Below, one piece after another: positions 12,601 to 23,259 of a stretch of 64,000 nt of DNA (its first letter is position 1; every line of letters starts with the position of its first letter). A program made the translations under genes and the position numbers. The notes beneath the pieces were generated by a model. It made no database searches. It was not told the origin of the DNA and saw only the letters and a program-made list of their open reading frames with translations. The DNA comes from Gonatopus flavifemur (Eukaryota; Arthropoda; Insecta; Hymenoptera; Dryinidae): positions 28,680,001 through 28,744,000 of the forward strand of contig JAFFJZ010000004.1 of assembly GCA_018340375.1 (NCBI GenBank). Reading direction: 5' to 3'.

Positions 12601-14041
12601 CACTAATTCATTTTTTCTGAGATCATATAAAGGAATTCCATACATCAGATTCGCAAGCGATACGTTCGTAAATGGCACATAAAATATAATATAAATTTTG
12701 CTACGTAGTTTTTAAACAACTAAGCAACGATCACAGATTTCAAATTCGCAGCAATAAAGCGCAATGCTAGAATTACGCTCTCAATATAAATTCAAAGCCC
12801 AAAAAATATTCCCGAACATGAGAAAAAAAAGTCATAAAAACCATTGATATTTGTAGATTAATATTCTTATAATCATTTGAAGTTCCAATTTCATGATCAA
12901 AGCTCAATTTTAGTAATGTACTTTATCACTGTAGATTTAAAATGTGTATTCATTGCTTAGTTGTTTAGAAAGTACGTAGTAATATTTTGCCCATTTTTTT
13001 AAGGTCTCCATAGCCCTTAACTGATATTTGTTTGTCTTTTAGCTACAACGATGCGTGCAAAGTTATAGAAAATCCAGGCATTCATGATTTCGAAAAAATA
13101 TAATACATTTCCACATTCATGGTAATTGTCTGTAATAACTATTTCACAAAAAAAAACATGAGAAAGTATGAGCAGAAATCTGAGAGGAATATGCGCATTT
13201 GCAATGGATTCCTACGTGACGAAGTTGAAAAAGAGTAGAAAAGCTTTTGGTTTCCATGGCAGTGCAAGAAAGATTTCTTTACTTATAAGTAATAAAAATA
13301 ATGTCAGTAGCAAAACGCAAGCATCACAATTTGTGGAACGTCTTAATTTCACCATTTTCATCCTTCACTCGATATCCAGTTCATTTGTGTGGTTTGCTGG
13401 AGTGATGCTTCTTGGGATCGAATGAATCTTATTTACACTATTCAATTCAACGAAATAAATAAAGCTTTGGAAGCACAAAAATCAAATATAATGGAAAATT
13501 TGATTATCCAAATGAAATCATCACATGTTCATTAATTTTCCAGTATAATTTATCAAGCACAATGATCCTATATTCCCTAATTCTAATTACTAATTAACAT
13601 GTAACATAAAATTCATAATTCTACAACTCAATATCAATAAATCCACGTACTTGGACAAATGAAACATAATGGAATGCATAAAATACATATTAATGGAAAA
13701 CATACGATATTTGATCAATCATCCTCCAAATTCATCTCAAATCCGTTCCGTTCTCTATAATAAAATGACCAAGCGCATAATAGATGAATTTTATCAGAAA
13801 CATGGAACGACTTATAAAATTTGTACATTAGAGCTTCGATACTCCTTAAGAAGCCTTCTGACTAGTATTCAGTGCTTTGTTGTTATTTACTAGAATTATG
13901 TTCATTTGAACGAACATTCTTTTGCGACGTATTTCAGTGAATTCTCAAAATCTTTTCGACTAAATGTTCACGAAGATTGCGAGAATTGTAAAAATTATTA
14001 TCATTATGCAGGGAATGCCCATTCCTTGGGCCAATTTTCGA
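9700..14041 (-). other. plain AT-rich DNA downstream of the spastin stop; possible 3' UTR
   Basis: About 4.3 kb left of the stop codon has few recognisable repeats apart from a partial foldback relative at 11706-11810. The longest open frame (11084-11425, plus strand, 113 residues) has no feature I recognise. Some of this may be the spastin 3' UTR. Several TTTATT strings (AATAAA on the minus strand) occur, for example near 12040, but none can be chosen as the polyadenylation signal from sequence alone. Confidence 0.4.
11706..11810. repeat. half copy of the TTAAGGGGACACTAG foldback family
   Basis: The sequence TCAAGGTGACACTAGCACCG, then ATACTTGGATAA and CGCTTTGTACAGCAATTTC, parallels the left arm of the element at 59483-59693. 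No right arm is clear. Confidence 0.6.
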
Positions 14042-14205
14042 TCAGAGGCTCAAGTCACCGTACTCCAAACTCCATTTTTCATAAACTGCTAAACTCGCCG
14101 GAGATACCGATCTTCGGATTCTCTTGAGGGAATCACGAAAGTCTTGAATGGTTATATTACGTACAGAGTTCAGGTCCAATTGTTTCACTTGATCTGGATT
14201 CAATT
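14042..14205 (-). CDS. spas: spastin terminal exon with stop codon
   Basis: After AA, which completes the Glu codon, the exon reads [20 protein letters not shown], then [15 protein letters not shown], and ends [11 protein letters not shown] followed by TGA at 14042-14044. This matches the C-terminal helix and tail of spastin, in which fly and human proteins end similarly (YEKW or YIRW, then a Y/F-G-D motif). The acceptor is GTCCACAG. I found this exon by reading the minus strand, because it is short and lacks its own Met. It proves the gene continues across the whole 12.3 kb repeat-filled intron and places the gene's 3' end at about 14 kb. Confidence 0.95.
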
Positions 14206-14604
14206 CTGTGGACAGGTTCAATGGAATACAGAATATTATTCATTATGTATGTAAGACTACATACTAATTGTTAAGGAGCGAATTAAATCCGGAAGATAAG
14301 GTAGCAAGTGCACGAAATTGCATTTACCCGAAAGACAATGATTTGTGGATCCGAAGATAATCACCAGAAGCCCCCTAGCCCTCCTTAAATAGTCGCAGAC
14401 TTTAACGTTTTCGGGTAGATGGCCTTGGAGGGCCTTTCGGGCACTTACTACCTTACCATTTTCTTTTCAATTGATTTTTTGATGCTAATTTACTAAAAAT
14501 CGCTACAAATCTTCTAGAAATTCCGATCCATGCAGCCTTATTCCGTGGTCATGTATCACACAATTACCGGAAACGATTCATCATTAAATTGATTTCGGTC
14601 AATG

Positions 14605-14902
14605 CACTGACAGAAAAACGACTTGTTTGAAACATTCGTGGTCGCAGTAACTTAAAATCTAGTTCGGTTCACCAGGGAATGTGATTGTGATGTCCAGAAG
14701 AAGTGGTTGAAGCAAAAATTAACTACATATTCTGGTTATTACACCAAGAAAAGAATCTGGTTTTTCCAACCTGAAAAATGTAGTTAATTTTTGTTTCACC
14801 CACTTTTTCTAGACATCGAAATCACATTTCCTGGTGAATCGAACCAAATTTCAAATTATTGCGGCCACAAATGTTTCAACTAGGTCGTTTTTCTGTCAGT
14901 GT
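14605..14902. mobile_element. 298-bp MITE with CACTGACAGAAAAACGAC ends
   Basis: The arms of about 130 bp are imperfect inverse copies, with CACTGACAGAAAAACGAC at both ends and AAAAATTAACTACATnTTC near the middle. It has no coding potential and lies in the last spastin intron. Confidence 0.9.
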
Positions 14903-15079
14903 GACTTCTTAATCATGTTGTGGTAAATATTCCTCCTCAATGAAACAATCCTCACAAATTGTTTTTGACTGTAAATTAGTTTTATTGGAAAAATGTCGAC
15001 TGGTATTCCACTGTTATCCCTAGCAGATTCAAAGAGACCAAATTTCAATTATTTTTAGGTAATTTTTGGTATGATTGTC

Positions 15080-15242
15080 AGGCTGGCCTCCCATGGACCG
15101 GAATTCGTTCCGGCGGAATGAAAATTGAACCAATGCACAATTTTTTATAGATTTCTGATAGAACGCTCTAAAAGAAATTGTGAAAGCGATTGGTTTAAAG
15201 TCATTCCGCCGGAACGAATTCCGGTCCATGGGAGGCCAGCCT
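15080..15242. repeat. inverted repeat with perfect 42-bp arms
   Basis: The arms 15080-15121 and 15201-15242 are exact inverse copies (AGGCTGGCCTCCCATGGACC onwards, including GGAATTCGTTCCGGCGGAAT). They are GC-rich compared with the AT-rich 79-bp loop. Confidence 0.93.
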
Positions 15243-16936
15243 AATTTGGTCAGAAGAACGGTCAACAGGTGGTGTTTGAATGATTTTTACCAAATTATTA
15301 TCAACAATAGAAGCTACTTTGCGCATTTTTTACCGCAGAAGATAACCGAAAATTTATTGTCAATGTATGGTTAAATTTTGGTGAATTACCAATTCATTAC
15401 TAGAACATAGTCGAAAAATAGCCGGAGAATGTCTGAAAATTTTTTTCGGTCATTTTATGGTCTGTGTTTTGGTTGGAAAAACGCACAAAGTAGCTGGTCT
15501 TCTCGGTCGTTTTTTGGTAACCTTGAAACCGCTAGGAGTGTAATAACAATTACCGAAATCTCACCAAACATAATATTATGGGCGATTCTCAGGTAAGAGG
15601 TATAAAATCTGTTTTGTGGCAAACAAAGAAATATATTTCATATTGAGTAGTTTATTTAGTGGTAAATTATTTATGTCCTGAAAATGGCCAACTAATTTAT
15701 TCATGTTTTATGATTTCACAAAAGACCAGGGGAGCAACCAGATACAAACTTCCTGATCTGCTCAATTCTTTCGTCATGAACATGATCTGTAATCAAATGT
15801 AGCTGTTGGAATCCATAGTTTGTCGTCGATTTGTATGAAATAATGTTTGTATGGCATCCCCCCTGACAGTTAATCAGTCGGCCAAGGGCACCCTGCAATC
15901 CCTTCTAGTAGAAAACAATTCACCAAGAGAAATACTTTGATTACCTGACCAAGTACACAAACCTCGTTGACACATCCCTAGTAAAAATCCAAAAGTGAAG
16001 GAAGCGGTTTCGGAAACAAATGAAACGTGAAAATGTTCCAAATTACAAGGTGCCCAGCGAATCAGGGGAATCAGGGAAAAGTCAGGGAATTTTTAAGAGG
16101 AAATATTAAATCTTTTTCCGGATCCATCGTGTACAGGACTGAAAGTTTGATTGCTCCATGAAAATTATTTATGGTATTTTCTAGACCGTTCGGAGAGCGT
16201 ATTGGTTTCCTTTGTAATTTTACATGCCGCCAGGACCCACAAGAACCTAAATGATTCCTGAAATACCTTCTATAACGTAGTTGATGTATTATCCGATTCA
16301 TCGAAATTTTTCAACACTATATATCAACTAATTCTGATATAAAGTTCAAAATGCAATAGAATGTCAGAGCATACTTTATAAAGTGTAAAGTGCGGGCCAG
16401 ATCGAAGCTTATATTGAGGTTATTCCTCATATGACCGATCCATATGATTGAGGAGAAATTTTTTTCAAAATTAAAAGTTTTGGTTCTTCACAGACGTAGA
16501 TGAAATTGCGAAAATCGTCCCTGAAATTTTCAAATCTCTTTATGGTTTCAATTTCGAGTAATTTGGTGAACGAAAAACATGCTTAAACACAAACTCTTAG
16601 AACCGTCGACTGAATGTTCCTGCACTGAGAACCCACTTTGTTAGATTGGAAGAAAATTTCTTTGCCCTCATTCTGGTAAATCTTGTTTTCAAGGGGAAAA
16701 ATAATTCATTTCAATGAAAAAATTTTTGATTGAATTGAAATAATTTTTTTCAAATTTAAGAAGGAGTATATTTTTGTTCCAATTTGAAAAATTCTTTGCT
16801 TCAGTTTGATGAAAACTTTTTCCTTCCAACTGAATTTTCTTTGATTGAACAAAATATTTATTGGAATGAGGACAAAGAAAGATTTCTTCCCATCTAAAAA
16901 CTTGGGCTCTCAGTGTGGACGTTCGCGAACGTTCCT
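15243..16936. other. intronic DNA with small repeat pieces
   Basis: No gene is recognised. The piece 15985-16030 (GTGAAGGAAGCGG, GAAACGTGAAAATGTTC) recurs at 49480-49535. The piece 16055-16095 is made of CAGGGAA units like those at 22980-23015. Confidence 0.5.
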
Positions 16937-17188
16937 TACACGGAGAAAAAAATCAATCAAGTTGTACTGTGTAATAGTCAGCAGAATTAAGCCTGTCACT
17001 GGTATGCAAAAAATGCGGGACTATCTCCAGCAGCTTTATCAGAAAACTTCCGCTGAAACTGCTGGGTGCTTCGCAGAAACTGCGTGATTGAGTCAACTGA
17101 AATTGTCGTATGACTAGTGCTGTAGGAACGTGTACAAAAACTGCGGGAGTATTCAGTTATCTGAGCTTCACTTTTTTTCTCCGTGTGA
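16936..17188. mobile_element. MITE with CACGGAGAAAAAAA ends
   Basis: The ends are TTACACGGAGAAAAAAA and, inverted, TTTTTTTCTCCGTGTGA, enclosing about 250 bp. The interior has AACTGCG and GCAGTTTC strings, with no gene. Confidence 0.75.
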
Positions 17189-17419
17189 ATATTTTTGAAG
17201 ATTCGTATTCTCTTGCGATGGTAATTCTGAAAATGAACTGAGTCACCCAAGGCCAAAAACCAATTCGAGTTTTCATGTAACTCGAATTTGACTCAAGTTA
17301 TTTCTCAAAATAAACCGAGTCACTCGAATGAAAAAATTGAATTCGAGTCCCATCATTAGATTCATTCCACTCTAAATTGGAAAGAGTGACATTTTCATTC
17401 GAACAGAAAGATAGGTTTC

Positions 17420-17705
17420 ACTGTAAAAAAAATCCGCCTCAAGTTTCTTGAACATGTTATGAAACTTTTTACATAACACAATCTATTGAATTTCATAATA
17501 TGATATTAATTTCAATAATAATACAATTCTTAATTTTGAGAATCTTTTTAATTTTAATAAGAAATTCTAAAATCCCATAAAGCATATTAAATTTGAGGAA
17601 TTTATCAAATTTAATATGGAAATATTAAATTTCATAAGAAATTTTCCATTAAATTTAAGAATTTTTTCAATAGTTTTCCTTCTGGCTACCTAAAGCATGT
17701 AATTA
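17420..17705. repeat. AT-rich repeat built from TTAAATTTCATAA-like strings
   Basis: The sequence TTCACTGTAAAAAAAATCCG is followed by many AAATTTAATA and TTTCATAA strings. This resembles the interior of the split MITE at 33276-33505 and 37058-37194, probably a diverged relative. Confidence 0.5.
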
Positions 17706-18020
17706 TCACTCCAACAGAGTGAACTTCCATTCTTCAGACAGCCAGAAAGGAATCTGTCTTCCTGTTCGGATGGAATTTTCACTTTCCATATTTAGAAAGT
17801 ACACAATCTGAAATTTTGCAAAAAAATATCAATCATGGATTCCGTATGAAAAACTTTCGCTCAAAAATGTCTGCAAAACTATGAATAATCTCTGAAAAAC
17901 ATTACATTTTCTCTGCAAAACTCTGACAAACTCTGAAATTTTCATGAAAACTTTAATATTTTTGGAACATTCTGTACGGACTTTTTTGTCAGAGTTTCTC
18001 AGGTTTTGTTCAGACAAGTA

Positions 18021-18847
18021 CACAGTTGAAAATTTTGTGTGAATGTGTTAAAAAATCCGTGTGTCATGAATTTTCTGTTAAATATTCAACACAACCACGT
18101 GTAACTTCTACAGACAGTCCTTGTGTAATCAGGTCTCAACTGATTTATAATGTGAAATCATTCAAACAAGTAAAAAAAAAGTGTCAAAATGACACGAATC
18201 TTATTCAACTCAAGATTGAACAAAAAAATTGTGTTATTCTCAACTACCATGGGGAGATCGCTAGTGGTGGGAGCTATTTTTTTATCAAACTCCTATGTAC
18301 GTGTAACTTTAGTAGTCGTCGGAAGAACTATTCATTTATTTTGGTTTTAGCTTTCATTCTAATGGAAATTCGTTTTCTATATATGTGAATTTGAAGATAG
18401 AGTGCGAGTCGATATACGCAAAGAAAGTACACTCGATCAAAGGACCGGCAGTGGCTTGGGTGATACAGCTTCAACATTCGGTCCCGACGATCCATGTTCA
18501 ATGCTTACTGAAGTACTGTTTTTTCTAATTCATTCTCATGCATTGTTTAAACACGAAAAAAGTGTGATTCTCACATTTGATTGATGTAAAAAAATCCATA
18601 AATTACACTTGTGAACTGTTGATTCATTCCTTATTTTGGATTTCATTTGACAGTACTTATGTGTTGAATTTACACGATCGGAAATTCCAATCAAAATTTT
18701 ATCAACATCTTTTTGTGTTATATTATTTACATCGAGCTTGAGTTATTAGCTAACACAAATACATTATGTGATATCGACACAAAAATATGTGTGGACCGTT
18801 TGGGACATGTGAAATGTGTTGAATTTAACACAAAATTTCCAATTGTG
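18021..18847. mobile_element. 827-bp non-autonomous element, copy 2
   Basis: Same family and orientation as 3952-4778. TA flanks both ends (18019-18020 and 18848-18849), so a TA target, as in Tc1/mariner-type elements, is likely. The 120-residue frame at 18026-18388 spans the left half but has no recognisable domain. This copy lies in the last spastin intron. Confidence 0.88.
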
Positions 18848-18849
18848 TA

Positions 18850-20148
18850 TTTAGAAACGAGGTTGCACTCTGAAAAAATTCTGAGAAATTCCTAACATTT
18901 CTCTGACTATTAAAAAAAATGTTTTCAATTTTCAAACACATTTTCACATATGATATTTAATCCTCAGAGTATGCACTGTTTTGAGGCGAGATTTTGAATG
19001 CGCAGGACTCATTAACCGAGCAACAACTAATGACACGAAAGACATCTTTGAGATGATTCTGAAAGAGCTCTCAAAGATATCGTTTAGATGATTTTGAAAG
19101 ACAACGAAAAGATGTCCTTTCGCTTTATTGGGTTTTGAAATAAAAAATGAATAGGCTGTGAATGAGGATTTTCACGAGGTCGACTTATAAAGTTCATCAA
19201 GTGCTGGGACATAGAAAAAGAGTTGAGAGAATAATCAAATGAAAAATTCGAAAAAAAAAATTGGGGAAAAACCATGCAGTATCTTCTGTACGTGAAGCCT
19301 TGGAAATAGTCGTGATAATTTTTTTCTGAGTTTTTATGCTGTCAGAAAGTTTTTTCAAAACTGTAATCGATATTTTCGTAGTAGACATGACTTTGGATGA
19401 TATCAACAACATTATATCTGACAGATTACAATCGCAAGGTACCAGAAATTTAATGGTTACATTTCCAGGTGATGTAAGCAACCACATACTTGGTAGGAAA
19501 TAACGCTACTATAGAAACACCACAAAGAGGTCAATCGGATCCAAAGTTTTTTGTTTCAATATTATGTTTAATAACACTATCAATATTTGATTCCTCTAAT
19601 TTGATCTAATTTTGTTTGATTTGTAATTAAAATGTAATAATTAGTTATCAAATTACACAAATATGTTATATGAATTCAGAAGGAAATTCTTAACATTAAT
19701 AATGATATTATTGAATTCAATATCTTATCATGAATTCTGTTGATTAAATTGTTTATGAAAATCGATCGATTTTTGATGGGAACCAAGCTTCAATAATATT
19801 TGATCAAAAATCGGCTGCTAGTTTCAGCACTGAAATCAGTTTCAAGATCATGCATTCAAGTTTATGCCCCCTGGTAATGAAGTAAAACGAGCAGGAATTG
19901 ATAAAAGGTCCATATCAGGCCTGATATGGACCTTATATCAATTTCTGCTCAGGAATCTCTCTCAATAAGAACGATTACCCTCTTTCTCATTTGAACGGTT
20001 TTTTGCTTTGCGGTGGGGAAAGAGAGTGAGCATTCTTATTCAGAGGTCATCTAACCATATTACACTTTCATGCATTTTTGTACATACATATTTATATATG
20101 TTTATCATTACAATTATCACTAATATCAATTTTTTCTTTTTGGTCAAT
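18850..20148. other. intronic DNA; short palindrome at 19889-19950
   Basis: No gene is recognised. At 19889-19950 the sequence GAGCAGGAATTGATAAAAGG and its inverse meet at AGGCCT with no loop, forming an almost perfect palindrome of about 62 bp. Confidence 0.7.
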
Positions 20149-20483
20149 CAGGGTTCCCCCAAAATTTGAAAAGTCATTTTCCTTGACTTTCCCTGACTTT
20201 CACTGACCATGTTCAAAATTTTCCCTGACTCTCAAATAAGTATACCCAGATAGCACACAAGTTGCTTCAAATTGTACCAAACCAATCAATTTGTTTCTAT
20301 AACTGGGAATAGCGAATCCGGAATACTTGGAGCAAGTTGGGATAACTTAGGACGCCACTAAGCAAACTCAGCTTATAAATGAAATTGTGGAATTGTCATG
20401 ATGTATGATGGAATATTGTTACAATTTACCAGTATATCGCATCGTCACCAAATTCCTTTGAATATGAATGTGATAAGTACATA

Positions 20484-21801
20484 CATTCTGTCAAAAAAGT
20501 ACCGGGAATTCTTGAATAAAACACAAAATATTTTTTATTCTTCCAAATCTATTGTATCGCCTTCAAAGTAGTCCCCTCCCGAAATGATACATTTATGCCA
20601 ACGAACAATCCAATCATCAAAACATTTCTTATACGCTTTTTCCGGAATCGATTTCAGTTCTCGCCGCGAATTCTCTTTAATATCTTCTATCGATTCAAAA
20701 CGGGTGCCTCGAAGTGATAATTCAAGATTTGGAAACAGAAAAAAGTCGGCTGGAGCCAGATCAGGTGAATACGGTGGCTGTTCGATGATATTTGTTGAGT
20801 TTTTGGCCAAAAATTGGTTCACAATGAAAGCCTTGTGAGATGGTGCATTATCGTGATGCAAAATCCATGAATTTTCTTTCCACAAATGTGGCCTTTTTCG
20901 ACGAATTTGCTCTCTTAAACGCCGCATAACGCTTGGATGATATTCTTTATTCACCGTCTGACCTTCTGGCAAGAATTCCGAATGTACAACACTGCGATAA
21001 TCAAAAAACACAGTCAACATTACCTTCACTTTTGATCGGCTTTGGCGTGGCTTTTTCGGTTTCGGCTCAGTTGGAAGCCGCCACTCCGGAGCTTGTTGAC
21101 TGGTTTGCATGTCATATTCGTAAACCCATGTCTCATCACCTGTTATAATGCGTGTTATGAATGTGGAGTCTAAATTAACTCGTTCTAGCATGTCTTCAGC
21201 GACCTGTACGCGATTCAGTTTTTGGAGAAAATTCAAGTCTTTCAGAACTAATCGAGCGGCAACGCGTTTCATGTCCAAACAATCATGTAAAATAGTACGA
21301 ACTGATTCGTAAGACACAGAAAGTTCACCTGCTATCTCTCTCAAACTTAAGCGACGATTTTCAGTCACCATTTCCTTCACTTTATCGATATTAACTTCAG
21401 TTAAAGACGTCGATGAACGACCAGAGCGAGGCAAATCTTCCACCACATCTCGACCACTTTTGAATGCACTGTACCGCTCATATGCACGTGTTTTTGATAG
21501 AGTCAATTCACCGTAAGCCTTCTCCAACATTTTCAGCGATTCGGCACACGAAATTCCATTTGCAACGCAAAATTTAAAACAAATTCTTTGTTCAATCTTT
21601 GTATCCATTGTGACAATCGCGGGACACATTTGAGAGAACTGAAAAGATCGAGCACTATAAACAAACTGAATGACAGATGACAGTCGAACTCCGCGTCAAT
21701 ATACAGGACGAATGTACCAACTTAACAACAAAAAGAATGTTGACAAACCCGTTAGCCGCACTTTTTAAATGATCAATTCCCGGTACTTTTTTGACAGAAT
21801 G
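20484..21801 (-). mobile_element. complete mariner transposon (Tc1/mariner superfamily), 1318 bp
   Basis: The element has perfect 27-bp terminal inverted repeats that start CATTCTGTCAAAAAAGTACC. It is flanked by the TA dinucleotide at both ends (20482-20483 and 21802-21803), the target duplication of this superfamily. It contains one uninterrupted transposase gene. Perfect inverted repeats and an open reading frame suggest recent arrival and possible activity. It lies in the last intron of spastin, in the same transcriptional orientation, and splits an older terminal-repeat element (20149-22888). Confidence 0.96.
20535..21608 (-). CDS. mariner transposase, intact DD34D
   Basis: This is a cut-and-paste transposase of about 357 residues, of normal length for mariner (about 345-360). 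The N-terminal part has two helix-turn-helix regions for binding the inverted repeats: KIEQRICFKFCVANG onwards, then SLREIAGELSVSYESVRTIL. The catalytic aspartates are in TGDETW, in HHDNAPSH, and 34 residues later in SPDLAPADFF, giving the DD34D signature of mariners. The open frame begins seven codons further upstream (Met at 21629); I prefer the Met before DTKIEQR because mariner proteins usually start there, but either is possible. It ends GDTIDLEE and then TAA. No stop or frameshift is seen, so it could encode an active enzyme. Confidence 0.93.
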   Translation of the reverse strand: MDTKIEQRICFKFCVANGISCAESLKMLEKAYGELTLSKTRAYERYSAFKSGRDVVEDLPRSGRSSTSLTEVNIDKVKEMVTENRRLSLREIAGELSVSYESVRTILHDCLDMKRVAARLVLKDLNFLQKLNRVQVAEDMLERVNLDSTFITRIITGDETWVYEYDMQTSQQAPEWRLPTEPKPKKPRQSRSKVKVMLTVFFDYRSVVHSEFLPEGQTVNKEYHPSVMRRLREQIRRKRPHLWKENSWILHHDNAPSHKAFIVNQFLAKNSTNIIEQPPYSPDLAPADFFLFPNLELSLRGTRFESIEDIKENSRRELKSIPEKAYKKCFDDWIVRWHKCIISGGDYFEGDTIDLEE

Positions 21802-22082
21802 TATATGTATACTTCCCTATCCATATAATGGTGTCAAGGGTGTATTCAGAAACTCACTATCCTCCTTTGAGGGGACTCGAGCATAAGGAAGTGGGGGACG
21901 GAAAAATTCAAATTTGTTAATGTTTGGAGGTTAAAATTTTACAATTTTATTTTTGAGCCTTCAGAAATCACTTAGCCATTCAAGGTTTGCGGCGATGTGG
22001 AACTCTAGGCATGTAATTTATTATTATTCACTTCAAGTAAGGTAGTAAATTTTTGGATATTCCCTTGAATGGTATTACACTT

Positions 22083-22270
22083 CACTGTAAAAAATTTGGC
22101 AGTGTTAGGTAAAGTCCACTCCGGATGGTGTTGTTTCAACACCGGACGGTGTTATTTCGACACCGTATGGTTTCATTCTAATACCCTTTGGAATTATTTC
22201 AACACTGAATTCCGGAGTGGACTTTTATAGGATCCGCGCGGTGTTAATTCTGACACCGCTTCTCTTACAG
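22083..22270. repeat. foldback with CACTGTAAAA ends and repeated ACACCGNNNGGTGTT
   Basis: The ends are CACTGTAAAA and CTTACAGT. Internal inverted units include AAGTCCACTCCGG and CCGGAGTGGACTT, plus repeated small hairpins of the form ACACCGGACGGTGT. Confidence 0.75.
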
Positions 22271-22439
22271 TATTTTGAGACGTTTGGAGGTGATCTACGG
22301 ATTGAAATAAAATAAGCACAGTCAATAGATCAATTGTGAATACTCATTCTCCTGACATCGCGTTTTGAACCGAACCAAAGGAATGGTATTTGCAAACAAA
22401 ATCGCAAGGCAATTCAATGAAATTTATACTTCACCCATA

Positions 22440-22700
22440 CAGCACAAGAGTTCCCGTTATGCTCATGAATATGTATTTATTATGAATATTTTGAATTCAA
22501 AACGAACTCTCAATGAATAACTTAATGTTCAGAAAGAATTCGTATCAAGACTCCATAATGAATTCTGCGTTCATTCAATGCATTTTGATTTTGACTTCAT
22601 TGAATCCTCATTGAATTCATTATTGGTTGCATAACGGCGACTATTCAGAGAGTCTTTGGGAAGTCTTTATGAATTCAAATTGATCATTTGTGCTGGCTGG
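22440..22700. repeat. dispersed repeat, CAGCACAAGAGTTC family, copy 1
   Basis: The segment is similar throughout to 48479-48745 in the same orientation, with shared ATGAATTCTGCG, AATATTTTGAATTCAAAA and TTGATCATTTGTGC. There is no coding capacity. Confidence 0.85.
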
Positions 22701-22744
22701 GTAAAAAATACACAAATGGACCTTGAAAATTTTCTGCTGGAATC

Positions 22745-23030
22745 AAATGTTCCAATTTTCCCTGACTTTTTATAAATTTCAATGGATTTCCCTGACTAAT
22801 GGAGCATTTTGCAAACGCTCCCTGACTTTCCCTGATTGAATAAGAATTCCCTGACTTTCCCTGACTTTCAATGTCTGGGGGGGCCCTGTCAATGCAATCA
22901 CTCTCATAATCATTGTTTATCCAATGAATTTTTTCCATGAAATTAGTTTTGAGCACATTTTGAAGTACTTTCGAAATATCAGGGAAATCAGGGAAGTTTT
23001 AGGGAATTTTTGAACCACATATCGCTGGGC
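22745..23030. repeat. TTCCCTGACTTTCCCTGA simple-like repeats
   Basis: Irregular copies of CCCTGACTTT cover 22755-22865, and the inverse CAGGGAAATCAGGGAA is at 22978-23010. Similar tracts occur at 3770-3830, 7690-7800, 16060-16090 and 20175-20235, mostly just inside element ends. Confidence 0.75.
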
Positions 23031-23259
23031 ACACTGAATTAGGCTTAGATGACTCTTCGTTACGCTTGGATGACTCGTCGATTGCGCTTTCGTCGCACTT
23101 CAACGCTTCCTTGCATTTGCCGGACATTGCCGTTGAGAGAAAGTGTATCCCCACAACCATCCAAAGTATATGAGCTGCCTGTGTGTATAGGTTTTATGTG
23201 GAAGTGAGAGTAGGTTTATGAACAATGGTGGGGGTACTATGCCTCTCAACGGCAATGCC

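Larger units (their letters stand above)
20149..22888. mobile_element. older terminal-repeat element split by the mariner
   Basis: The left end reads CAGGGTTCCCCC and the right end GGGGGGGCCCTG, a short imperfect inverted repeat. The sequence TCAAT flanks both ends (20144-20148 and 22889-22893), as a target duplication would. Just inside both ends are runs built from TTCCCTGACTTTCCCTGA. The mariner, the CACTGTAAAA foldback (22083-22270) and the 22440-22700 repeat sit inside. The superfamily is uncertain: the ends look hAT-like, but a 5-bp duplication does not fit hAT. Confidence 0.5.

Noticed and set aside
18026..18388. 120-residue plus-strand frame considered as a gene
   Set aside because: It starts inside the 827-bp repeat. 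In the sister copy at 3952-4778 a one-base difference in a poly-A run breaks it into two frames, so it is not under coding constraint.
19889..19950. Short palindrome considered as a microRNA precursor
   Set aside because: It is nearly loop-free and perfectly self-complementary, unlike a microRNA hairpin.
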